From an uncultured Lachnospiraceae bacterium (GTDB taxonomy: Bacteria > Bacillota > Clostridia > Lachnospirales > Lachnospiraceae), in NCBI GenBank assembly GCA_958428365.1, contig CAUAFT010000017.1, positions 1 to 57,226 on the forward strand: 57,226 bases of DNA, read 5' to 3'. The first letter of the stretch is position 1; the number at the start of each line of letters is the position of its first letter. Below, piece by piece: positions 50,254-57,226 of this stretch. Below the pieces are notes generated by a model. The model ran no database searches and was not told the DNA's origin. It saw nothing but the letters and a program-made list of their open reading frames with translations. Made by a program: the position numbers and the translations under genes.

Positions 50254-51243
50254 ATGGCAGGATTTGCAGAAATTATAGGTCACGATCAGATAATCGAACA
50301 CTTACAGAATGGGATAGCTTCAGGAAAAGTATCCCATGCCTATATTCTAAACGGACCGGATGATTCCGGAAAGAGAATGATCGCCGAGGCGTTTGCCATG
50401 GCTTTGCAGTGTGAAAAACACGGGACAGAGGGGTGTATGGAATGTCACTCCTGCAAGCAGGCGATGAGTAAAAATCAGCCGGATATTATCTATGTCACCC
50501 ACGAGAAACCAAATACCATTTCCGTGGACGACATCCGAAAACAGGTAAAAAACGACGTGGACATCAAGCCCTATGCAAGTCCTTATAAGATTTACATCGT
50601 AGACGAGGCGGAGAAGATGAATACCCAGGCGCAGAACGCCCTCTTAAAGACCATTGAAGAACCGCCTGCCTATGTGGTCATCCTGCTCTTAACTACCAAT
50701 GCAGATGCATTTTTACCAACGATCCGCTCCAGATGTATTACCCTGAATTTAAAGGTAGTACCTGACGAGAAGATCAAAGCATACCTGATGGAATCCTATC
50801 AGATTCCTGATTATCAGGCGGAGGTGTGCACGGCGTTTGCCCAGGGAAATGTGGGCAAGGCGGTGAAGCTGGCTGCCTCCGAATCCTTTCATGAGATCAA
50901 AAATTCAGCGCTGCAGCTTATCCGCAGGCTGAAGGAGATCGATCTGCATGAGATGATGGAAGCCGTAAAGCAGATCAGCGAATATAAACTGGAAATCAAC
51001 GACTATTTCGATATCATGATGATCTGGTATCGGGACGTCCTGTTATATAAAGCAACCGCAGATGTGAACCATCTGATCTTCAAAGATGAGATCTATGACA
51101 TCAAAAAAAGCGCCAGCCAGAGTTCCTATGAGGGGATCGAGCAGATATTGGAGGCGCTGGAGAAGGCGAAGGTGAGACTGAACGCCAACGTTAACTTCGA
51201 TCTGGTGATTGAACTGCTGCTGTTGACGATAAAGGAGAATTAA
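50254..51243 (+). CDS. holB: DNA polymerase III subunit delta'
   Basis: A 329-residue clamp-loader subunit. It shows FAEIIGHDQIIEHLQNGIASGKVSHAYILNGPDDSGKRMIAEAFA (AAA+ start), a four-Cys zinc module (CEKHGTEGCMECHSC), VDEAEKMNTQAQNALLKTIEEPP and TIRSRCITLNLK with the SRC motif. GGAG precedes the ATG. It fits between yaaR and ricT as in other Firmicutes. Confidence 0.93.
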   Translation: MAGFAEIIGHDQIIEHLQNGIASGKVSHAYILNGPDDSGKRMIAEAFAMALQCEKHGTEGCMECHSCKQAMSKNQPDIIYVTHEKPNTISVDDIRKQVKNDVDIKPYASPYKIYIVDEAEKMNTQAQNALLKTIEEPPAYVVILLLTTNADAFLPTIRSRCITLNLKVVPDEKIKAYLMESYQIPDYQAEVCTAFAQGNVGKAVKLAASESFHEIKNSALQLIRRLKEIDLHEMMEAVKQISEYKLEINDYFDIMMIWYRDVLLYKATADVNHLIFKDEIYDIKKSASQSSYEGIEQILEALEKAKVRLNANVNFDLVIELLLLTIKEN

Positions 51244-51244
51244 G

Positions 51245-52156
51245 ATGATAAAAATTGTAGGAGTCAGATTCCGAAAAGCCGGAAAGATCTATTATTTCGA
51301 TCCGGCGGGACTGAAGATAGAGGCAGGTTCCCATGTGATTGTGGAGACTGCCAGAGGAATTGAATTTGGAACCGTGATGATCCCTCCAAAGGAAATGGAA
51401 GAGGATGAGGTGGTACAGCCATTAAAGCCGGTGATCCGCATTGCCACGGAAGCGGACGAAAGGATCGAGCGAAAGAACAGGGAAAAGGAAAAAGAGGCCT
51501 TTCAGATCTGTCTGGAAAAAATAGCCAAGCACGAATTACAGATGAAGCTGGTGGAGGCAGAATATACCTTTGACAATAACAAGCTCCTGTTTTATTTTAC
51601 GGCGGACGGAAGGATCGATTTCCGTGAGCTGGTAAAGGATCTGGCAGCAGTTTTCCGCACCCGCATTGAGTTGAGACAGATCGGTGTGCGGGACGAGACA
51701 AAGATCCTGGGAGGCATCGGTATCTGCGGGCGTCCTCTTTGCTGCAGTACCCACCTGTCAGAATTTGTTCCGGTATCCATCAAGATGGCAAAGGAACAGA
51801 ACCTGTCCTTAAATCCGGCAAAAATATCGGGAGTCTGCGGACGGCTGATGTGCTGTCTGAAAAATGAGCAGGAGACCTACGAATATTTAAATTCCAGGCT
51901 GCCGAATGTGGGAGACCGGGTCACCACCATTGACGGCGTGAAAGGGGAGGTACAAAGCGTCTCCGTCCTGCGTCAGCTGGTGAAGGTGCTTGTGGAAGTC
52001 AACGACGAGAAGGAAATCCGGGAGTACAAGGCGGACGAGCTGAAGTTTCGGCCAAAACGCCGCCGGGATAACGTGAAGCTGTCGGCGGAGGAGATGAAGG
52101 AGTTAAAGGCGCCGGAAGACCGGGGAGGGAAATCCAAGATTGATGACACCAAGTAA
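51245..52156 (+). CDS. ricT: PSP1/RicT-like regulator of RNA maturation and sporulation
   Basis: A 303-residue protein of the YaaT/RicT (PSP1) family. The PSP1 core includes KIVGVRFRKAGKIYYFDPAGL, VIVETARGIEFGTV, FYFTADGRIDFRELVKDLAAVFRTRIELRQIGVRDETKILGGIGICGRPLCC and ISGVCGRLMCCLKNEQETYEYL, with the Cys residues that bind Fe-S clusters in the Ric complex. Two bp after holB. It overlaps trmN6 by 14 bp. The yabA gene usual in Bacillus is missing here. Confidence 0.92.
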   Translation: MIKIVGVRFRKAGKIYYFDPAGLKIEAGSHVIVETARGIEFGTVMIPPKEMEEDEVVQPLKPVIRIATEADERIERKNREKEKEAFQICLEKIAKHELQMKLVEAEYTFDNNKLLFYFTADGRIDFRELVKDLAAVFRTRIELRQIGVRDETKILGGIGICGRPLCCSTHLSEFVPVSIKMAKEQNLSLNPAKISGVCGRLMCCLKNEQETYEYLNSRLPNVGDRVTTIDGVKGEVQSVSVLRQLVKVLVEVNDEKEIREYKADELKFRPKRRRDNVKLSAEEMKELKAPEDRGGKSKIDDTK

Positions 52157-52883
52157 TTTACTGGAAAACGAAAGAATTGACGATCTGCAAAAGAACGGCT
52201 ACCGTATTATCCAGAATCCTGAAAAATTCTGTTTTGGCATGGATGCAGTTCTCCTCAGCGGCTTTGCGAAGGTGAAAGCGGGAGAAAACGCTCTGGATCT
52301 GGGTACGGGAACCGGGATCATACCGATCCTTTTAGAGGCAAAGACCCAGGGAGAACATTTTACCGGTCTTGAGATCCAGGAAGAGAGCGCTGATATGGCG
52401 AGAAGAAGCGTGGCGCTGAACGGACTGGAAGAAAAAATTGAGATTGTTACAGGAGATATCAAAGATGCTTCGGAGAGGTTCGGAGCATCTTCTTTTGATG
52501 TGATTACCACCAATCCCCCTTATATGATTGGACAGCATGGTCTGAAAAATGGCAATGAGGCAAAGACCATTGCAAGACACGAGGTACTCTGCGACCTGGA
52601 GGACATTCTGCGGGAGAGCAGCCGTCTGCTAAAAGAACACGGCAGGTTCTACATGGTACACCGTCCATTCCGCTTAGCGGAGATCTTAAGCGCCATGGTT
52701 CAGTACCGCATTGAGCCGAAGCGGATGCGTCTTGTCTATCCCTACATTGACAAGGAGCCGAATATGGTTCTCATCGAAGGACTGAGAGGAGGCAGGTCCA
52801 GAATGACCGTAGAAAAGCCGTTGATCGTATACAAAGAGCCTGGCGTCTACACCGAAGAAATCTATACCACTTACGGGTATTGA
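52143..52883 (+). CDS. tRNA1(Val) adenine37-N6-methyltransferase TrmN6-like (YabB)
   Basis: A 246-residue SAM methyltransferase. The SAM motif is ALDLGTGTGIIPILLEAK, and the N6-adenine active-site motif is TTNPPYMIG. ATG at 52143 lies inside the last codons of ricT and TTG one codon earlier is an alternative. It occupies the YabB position before rsmI. The exact tRNA substrate is assigned by family, not shown here. Confidence 0.88.
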   Translation: MTPSNLLENERIDDLQKNGYRIIQNPEKFCFGMDAVLLSGFAKVKAGENALDLGTGTGIIPILLEAKTQGEHFTGLEIQEESADMARRSVALNGLEEKIEIVTGDIKDASERFGASSFDVITTNPPYMIGQHGLKNGNEAKTIARHEVLCDLEDILRESSRLLKEHGRFYMVHRPFRLAEILSAMVQYRIEPKRMRLVYPYIDKEPNMVLIEGLRGGRSRMTVEKPLIVYKEPGVYTEEIYTTYGY

Positions 52884-52945
52884 TACAGATTTTGTACAGG
52901 CCTTAGGATAGCAGCAGAATGCAAGGATATTAGTCGGAAAGTAAA

Positions 52946-53010
52946 GAAAGACAGAAATAAAAAGATAGAAATAAAGATAAAAATAGAAATAAAAATGGAA
53001 ATAAAAATTC
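52946..53010. repeat. A-rich tandem repeat between trmN6 and rsmI
   Basis: The unit GAAATAAA recurs four times (within AGAAATAAAAA, AGAAATAAAGA, AGAAATAAAAAT and GGAAATAAAAAT). It is low-complexity and A-rich, with no hairpin or coding potential. It falls in the 152-bp gap before rsmI. Confidence 0.7.
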
Positions 53011-53035
53011 GAGACAGAATCAGAAAGGAAGCAAT

Positions 53036-53872
53036 ATGCCGGGAAGATTATATTTATGCGCTACGCCCATCGGGAATTTAGAGGATATCACTCTTCGAGT
53101 TCTGCGCACCTTAAAAGAGGTGGATCTCATCGCCGCGGAGGATACGAGAAATTCCATTAAGCTCTTAAATCATTTTGACATTAAGACCCCGATGACCAGC
53201 TATCATGAATTTAATAAGATCGAAAAGGCGCATCAGCTTGTGGAAAAGCTGCAGGCGGGAACGAATATTGCGTTGATCACCGATGCGGGAACACCGGGGA
53301 TCTCGGATCCGGGGGAGGAACTGGTGAAGATCGCCTATGAGGCGGGGATTGAGGTGACCTCCCTTCCGGGTCCCGCAGCCTGTGTGACAGCCCTGACTCT
53401 CTCCGGCCTCTCCACGAGAAGATTTGCTTTTGAGGCGTTTTTGCCAAAGGATAAAAAGGAGAGGAAGCGGATCTTAGAGGAATTGAAACAGGAGACCCGC
53501 ACCATCGTTATCTATGAAGCTCCTCATCATCTGATCAAGACCTTGGAGGAGTTGCGGACAGCCCTTGGAAACCGTCCCATTACCCTCTGCCGGGAGCTTA
53601 CGAAAAAATATGAGGAAGCCCAGAGAACGACCTTAGATGAAGTCCTGGAATATTATAAAGACAGAGAACCCAGGGGAGAATATGTCTTAGTCCTGGGAGG
53701 AAAGACAAAGGAAGAGGTGGAAAAGGAGCGCAAAAAAGAATGGGAGACCCTCTCCATCGAAGAGCATATGAAGCTTTACGAGGAAAAAGGTGTCTCCCAT
53801 AAGGAAGCTATGAAGCTGGTGGCTAAGGACCGGGGGGTCTCGAAGAGAGATATTTACCAGGCGCTAATTTAA
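53036..53872 (+). CDS. rsmI: 16S rRNA (cytidine1402-2'-O)-methyltransferase RsmI
   Basis: A 278-residue tetrapyrrole-methylase-fold enzyme. It starts GRLYLCATPIGNLEDITLRVLRTLKEVDLIAAEDTR, then ALITDAGTPGISDPGEELV and SLPGPAACVTALTLSGLSTRRFAFEAFLP, with IYEAPHHLIKTLEEL. The C-terminal helix-turn-helix-like tail is full length. GGAAG precedes the ATG. Its last stop bases overlap the end of the converging lipoprotein gene. Confidence 0.95.
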   Translation: MPGRLYLCATPIGNLEDITLRVLRTLKEVDLIAAEDTRNSIKLLNHFDIKTPMTSYHEFNKIEKAHQLVEKLQAGTNIALITDAGTPGISDPGEELVKIAYEAGIEVTSLPGPAACVTALTLSGLSTRRFAFEAFLPKDKKERKRILEELKQETRTIVIYEAPHHLIKTLEELRTALGNRPITLCRELTKKYEEAQRTTLDEVLEYYKDREPRGEYVLVLGGKTKEEVEKERKKEWETLSIEEHMKLYEEKGVSHKEAMKLVAKDRGVSKRDIYQALI

Positions 53873-55647
53873 TTTGATTCTGTAATATAATCCAGAAGAT
53901 ATTTTTTTACAATATCGAATGGTGCGGGACCGATCTTTAATACCGCTTCGTGGAATGCCTTGTCGGTGTACTTTTCACCCAGGGCATTTTTTGCATATTT
54001 CTGTAAATCTAAAAATTCCAGATACCCAATGTAATATTTTAAATAGTTCGCCGGCTCCCCTAAGATGTACTCGTAAGTCTCCGTGGCTGCGCTGGCGCTG
54101 TTGATACCATAGTCAGCCAGAAAGGATTTTACATCGGAGGCGTCCCAGCCCAGATAGTGGATGCCCATGTCCATGCTGGCGTAGAGACTTAGAAGAATGG
54201 ATTGGTTCAACTGTAAAACTAAAGCCAAATCCTCATCGAGTCCCGCATACTGGTAGGAGATCATTTCCACATAGGTAGCCCAGCCCTCCGTGTAGCCGGG
54301 GTAGTTCAGCAGATGGCGTACAGCGGGGAGATCCGAGGTATTTGCCATGACGTTTTGATAAAGGTGTCCCGGAAAGCCCTCATGGGCGAGGGTGGTGAAG
54401 AGCTTCATCTTCTCATAGTTGGAACCTCCGTTGATGTAAATGGAATTTTCTTTGTAATCATCAATGGGAGAGGTCAGGTAAAAGGCAGGGGAGAGATAGT
54501 CTTCCAACGCCTCATCCACATATTTTACCGTATAGTTTGCCTCCGGCGCTTCCGGGAAATCATCCTTGATCTCATCCCGCAGCTGAGAGAGGATCTGGGA
54601 AGGATCGCTGGTGTCCAGATCGTAGGACTCGCTCTCCTGCGCCAGCTTTGGATTTTCCGTCAGAAGGGCGGAGAGGGAAGCCAGATCCTCCCGCCGTTTC
54701 TGTTCCACCTGTTTTTGCAGGTCTTTCACGTCGTCGGAGGATCCGGTGGAGTACTGTACCAGATATTCATAGTAGTTCTTTCCGTTTTCGTAGTTGCACA
54801 GTCCGCCTTTTTCGCTGCAATCTTTTTTCAGGTCTTTGATTGCAGAGGCAAGATCCTCATAAGCCGGAATAACTTTTTTCAGAATGTAGGACTCGTTCTG
54901 GGAACGGTACTCCTCCTTGGAAGCGGCATTTAGGGTGGAAAGCTGTTCGATCCGGTTATCAAAGGTCTCCAGCAAAAAATTGGATTTTGGATTATCCGCA
55001 AATTCTTCACACTGGCTGATGACGGTATCCGCATTTTTTTCAGACATAAAAAGTCCCGCCTGCGCTTTGCTCTTTTCAAATTCTATGATCTCTTCAAAAT
55101 AGGAAGGCACCAGGGAGAGAAGTTCCAGATAGTCCTGTACGTCCTTCTCATTGCGGAAGCTGTATTCTGCCAGAAGGACAGGGAGCTGTGTGTGGGTTCC
55201 GGTGCTGGGCTGTAAGACTTCGCTGTAGAGATAGAGATCGGCGTTGTCCAGTTCCAGCTGGGAATATTCGTCCAGCACGTCATAGGTGAGCTGCTGATCC
55301 TCCCGCAGGGCAGAATAGGAGAAATCCTCCAAAGAGGAGCGCATATTTTCCAGAAGGGTGACGCTTTCTGACAGGGAATCCTCCGTTACGGCGCCCAGGG
55401 AGACTTCGTAGTCGTTGATCCCGTAGGCTGCCGGGTCTGCCAGGGTGTAATGCAGGCCGATGGTGTTTAAGGTCACCTCTTCTTCAAACAATTCGTCGGT
55501 GTAAGTGTCAAATTTTGATTGGATCTCGGTCTCTTTTTCATCGGATTTCAGAGAGGGAAGAGATTTTTTAATATCGCAGCCGGAAAGGCAGGAGGCTGCA
55601 AGTATCAGGCTTAAGCCCAGAGCGGCAAGGCGTTTTTTATATGTCAT
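53869..55647 (-). CDS. DUF885 family lipoprotein (putative metallopeptidase)
   Basis: A 592-residue lipoprotein. The signal peptide ends in the lipobox LSGC with Cys at residue 24. The DUF885 core is helical, with the zinc-like motif TTLAHEGFPGHLYQ and, downstream, LLNYPGYTEGWATYVEM, features shared by DUF885 peptidase-like proteins. It probably acts on peptides outside the cell. It converges with rsmI: the two stop codons share three bases and there is no terminator between them. Confidence 0.88.
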   Translation of the reverse strand: MTYKKRLAALGLSLILAASCLSGCDIKKSLPSLKSDEKETEIQSKFDTYTDELFEEEVTLNTIGLHYTLADPAAYGINDYEVSLGAVTEDSLSESVTLLENMRSSLEDFSYSALREDQQLTYDVLDEYSQLELDNADLYLYSEVLQPSTGTHTQLPVLLAEYSFRNEKDVQDYLELLSLVPSYFEEIIEFEKSKAQAGLFMSEKNADTVISQCEEFADNPKSNFLLETFDNRIEQLSTLNAASKEEYRSQNESYILKKVIPAYEDLASAIKDLKKDCSEKGGLCNYENGKNYYEYLVQYSTGSSDDVKDLQKQVEQKRREDLASLSALLTENPKLAQESESYDLDTSDPSQILSQLRDEIKDDFPEAPEANYTVKYVDEALEDYLSPAFYLTSPIDDYKENSIYINGGSNYEKMKLFTTLAHEGFPGHLYQNVMANTSDLPAVRHLLNYPGYTEGWATYVEMISYQYAGLDEDLALVLQLNQSILLSLYASMDMGIHYLGWDASDVKSFLADYGINSASAATETYEYILGEPANYLKYYIGYLEFLDLQKYAKNALGEKYTDKAFHEAVLKIGPAPFDIVKKYLLDYITESN

Positions 55648-55824
55648 ATATTATCCATCCGTTTCTATATTGAGGTGAACTCATTTTATCATATCTTATC
55701 ATAGAATTGTATGTTTTATTCTTAGGATGCAGGAAATTTTGCAATTCTGTTCTGCGGCGGAATCTAAAATTTTTCATCAAATGAAGCGGGGTGCATAAAA
55801 TAGAAAAAAAGCAAAGGAAATGCA

Positions 55825-56445
55825 ATGCTAAATTACCTGTGGGGTTTTATGATTATCATAGGGACTGTATTTGCGGCATTTACGGGAAATCTTCCAAGTG
55901 TCACGGAGGCGGCTTTGGACTCTGCAAAGGAGGCGGTCACTTTATGTATTACCATGATGGGCGTCATGTCCTTCTGGGTGGGACTTATGAAGGTGGCGGA
56001 GCGCGCCGGGATCATTGAGGGGGCGTCGAAGAAACTGGATCCTTTTCTCAGTTTTTTGTTTCCCCATATTCCAAAGGATCATAAAGCCAGAGAATATATA
56101 TCGACCAATATGATCGCCAATTTCTTCGGATTGGGATGGGCGGCGACTCCCGCCGGCATCAAGGCAATGGAGGAGCTGGAGCATCTGGAGGAGGAGAGGA
56201 GGATCCGTCCGGTTCTGGGAAAGCGGGGAGTGCCCAGGGGAATTGCCAGTACGGAGATGTGTACCTTCCTGATCGTTAATATTTCCACGATACAGTTGAT
56301 TCCCATTAATATTATTGCCTACCGGACGCAATACGGATCCACAAATCCAGCCGGAATTGTGGGCGGGGCGATTCTTGCGACCCTTGCGTCCACCATTACC
56401 GGTATTGTCTTTGCGAGAGTGATGGAAAGGATTCGGAAAGTATGA
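55825..56445 (+). CDS. spmA: Spore maturation protein A (SpmA)
   Basis: A 206-residue membrane protein of the nucleoside-recognition-domain group. It has KEAVTLCITMMGVMSFWVGLMKVAERAGI, then NMIANFFGLGWAATPAGIKAMEEL and FLIVNISTIQLIPINIIAYRTQYGS, with a C-terminal helix. In Bacillus SpmA and SpmB together affect core dehydration. GGAAATGCA precedes the ATG. It overlaps spmB by 4 bp (ATGA). Confidence 0.92.
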   Translation: MLNYLWGFMIIIGTVFAAFTGNLPSVTEAALDSAKEAVTLCITMMGVMSFWVGLMKVAERAGIIEGASKKLDPFLSFLFPHIPKDHKAREYISTNMIANFFGLGWAATPAGIKAMEELEHLEEERRIRPVLGKRGVPRGIASTEMCTFLIVNISTIQLIPINIIAYRTQYGSTNPAGIVGGAILATLASTITGIVFARVMERIRKV

Positions 56446-56975
56446 AGATTCTTCTTTTTTTATCAGATGCGATCATCCCGATCCTGATCTTCAGTATTAT
56501 CGGTTACGGGCTTATGACGAAACAGAAAGTCTACGATGATTTTATCGAGGGGGCAAAGGACGGGTTTAAGACGGTGATCCAGATCATGCCCACGTTGATC
56601 GGTCTGATGATCGGAGTGGGTATCCTGCGTGCGTCGGGATTTCTGGATTTTTTCTCAAAGCTCATTGGACCTATTACAGAGAAGGTGGGATTTCCGTCGG
56701 AGCTGGTTCCGGTGACCGTTGTGAAGATGTTTTCTTCCTCTGCGGCGACGGGTCTGGTGCTGGATATTTTTAAGGAATACGGACCGGATTCCCTGCTTGG
56801 AACCATGACTTCTTTGATCATGAGCAGTACGGAGACGATCTTCTATACCATGTCGGTCTACTTTATGACGGTGAAGGTGAATAAGAGCAGGTGGACCCTT
56901 GCCGGGGCTCTGCTGTCGACCCTTGCCGGTGTTGTGGCGAGCGTTATCATCACCCATCTGTATGGGATAGGCTGA
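56442..56975 (+). CDS. spmB: Spore maturation protein B (SpmB)
   Basis: A 177-residue partner of SpmA. Typical segments are VYDDFIEGAKDGFKTVIQIMPTLIGLMIGVGILRASGFLD, FPSELVPVTVVKMFSSSAATGLVLDIFKEYGPDSLLGTMTSLIMSSTETIFYTMSVYF. Four membrane helices are expected. It supports a sporulating ancestry for the organism. Confidence 0.92.
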   Translation: MKILLFLSDAIIPILIFSIIGYGLMTKQKVYDDFIEGAKDGFKTVIQIMPTLIGLMIGVGILRASGFLDFFSKLIGPITEKVGFPSELVPVTVVKMFSSSAATGLVLDIFKEYGPDSLLGTMTSLIMSSTETIFYTMSVYFMTVKVNKSRWTLAGALLSTLAGVVASVIITHLYGIG

Positions 56976-57132
56976 GAGAAATGCAAAGGAGAAAATAGAG
57001 GAAGCGGAAAGATGAGGGAGATACAGAGGGTGCTGCGCCGTAGATCTGTCAGGAAGTCCGGTGATCGCAGCATCCTGCATCCTGAAAAATCAGGTATAAA
57101 ATTGGAAAAATGGAATAAAATAATATAGAGAT

Positions 57133-57161
57133 TTGACAGAAGAGAAAAATAGGTCTATAAT
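57133..57161 (+). promoter_or_regulatory. Promoter of tRNA-fMet
   Basis: Perfect TTGACA (57133-57138), 17-bp spacer, perfect TATAAT (57156-57161), 12 bp before the tRNA. Confidence 0.85.
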
Positions 57162-57172
57162 AAATACAACGA

Positions 57173-57226
57173 CGCGGGGTGGAGCAGTCTGGAAGCTCGT
57201 CGGGCTCATAACCCGAAGGTCATAGG
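57173..57226 (+). tRNA. Initiator tRNA-fMet(CAT), 3' part beyond the window
   Basis: The visible 54 nt show acceptor CGCGGGG, D arm GAGCAGTCTGGAAGCTC and anticodon stem TCGGG/CCCGA with loop CTCATAA. A 5' C at position 1 and three G-C pairs next to the anticodon loop are initiator features. The T arm and 3' acceptor strand lie beyond the edge. Confidence 0.88.

Noticed and set aside
54313..54933. 206-codon open frame opposite the DUF885 lipoprotein gene
   Set aside because: No ribosome site and no family likeness; DUF885 on the minus strand is supported by lipobox and HEGFPGH.
57012..57128. 38-codon frame after spmB (starts MREIQRVLRR) with GAGG upstream
   Set aside because: Short, no family, lies in a gap before the tRNA promoter; could be chance.

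Overview
The window reads as a chromosomal replication-origin region of a low-to-mid GC Gram-positive anaerobe of the class Clostridia, most likely family Lachnospiraceae. The basis is gene order (dnaA-dnaN-yaaA-recF-gyrB-gyrA running left, rpmH-rnpA-yidD-yidC-jag-mnmE-mnmG-rsmG and parAB running right), two-subunit class I fumarase, the DUF4446/DUF3881 genes beside parAB, the spore maturation pair spmA/spmB, and strong A+G-rich ribosome binding sites. Genus cannot be decided from sequence alone. Almost everything is core chromosome; no integrase, transposase of an IS, prophage module or CRISPR array was seen.

Layout. 1-400: a promoter that looks like an rRNA operon promoter firing off the left edge, and tRNA-Ser. 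400-3,900: fumarase alpha and beta genes with an unrelated membrane protein between them, and a CmpB-like membrane protein with a 33-bp tandem repeat. 3,950-12,500: leftward replication and topoisomerase genes. 10,970-11,060 and 12,530-12,820: DnaA-box clusters flanking dnaA (oriC). 12,820-19,760: rightward ribosomal protein, RNase P, membrane insertase and tRNA modification genes. 19,950-22,750: an alpha/beta hydrolase and a DegS/DegU-like two-component pair. 22,790-26,240: two perfect parS sites, parA, parB, DUF4446 and DUF3881 genes. 26,250-29,250: tRNA-Arg, a membrane protein with acidic repeats and FliM-like motifs, tRNA-Lys, pepT. 29,470-37,900: a phosphate regulon, pstSCAB-phoU, a small membrane protein, a Na/Pi cotransporter and a PhoP/PhoR-like pair, with PhoP-box-like repeats before pstS and before the cotransporter. 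38,100-44,700: an Rpn-family nuclease, an EAL-CBS-GGDEF protein, a HAD phosphatase, trmB, a D,D-carboxypeptidase and an unknown gene. 44,740-45,330: two very large imperfect hairpins and an array of short GTCTT/AAGAC half sites in front of an AbiE-like toxin-antitoxin pair (45,366-46,876). 46,940-57,226: a MobA-like gene, a yaaO-type decarboxylase, a guanylate-kinase-like gene, yaaR-holB-ricT-trmN6-rsmI, a DUF885 lipoprotein, spmAB and the start of tRNA-fMet.

How it works together. Transcription diverges from the origin on both arms, co-directional with replication, and parS/ParAB provide origin segregation. The phosphate block contains uptake (Pst), its PhoU brake, a second transporter and the sensor-regulator pair.

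The most unusual items are: a PstS whose two halves are in swapped order (circular permutation); two giant palindromes upstream of an AbiE system whose toxin-like partner has lost the expected nucleotidyltransferase residues; a guanylate-kinase-like gene where Bacillus has tmk; a parS site embedded in a terminator-like palindrome; and a membrane protein ending in two FliM-type motifs.
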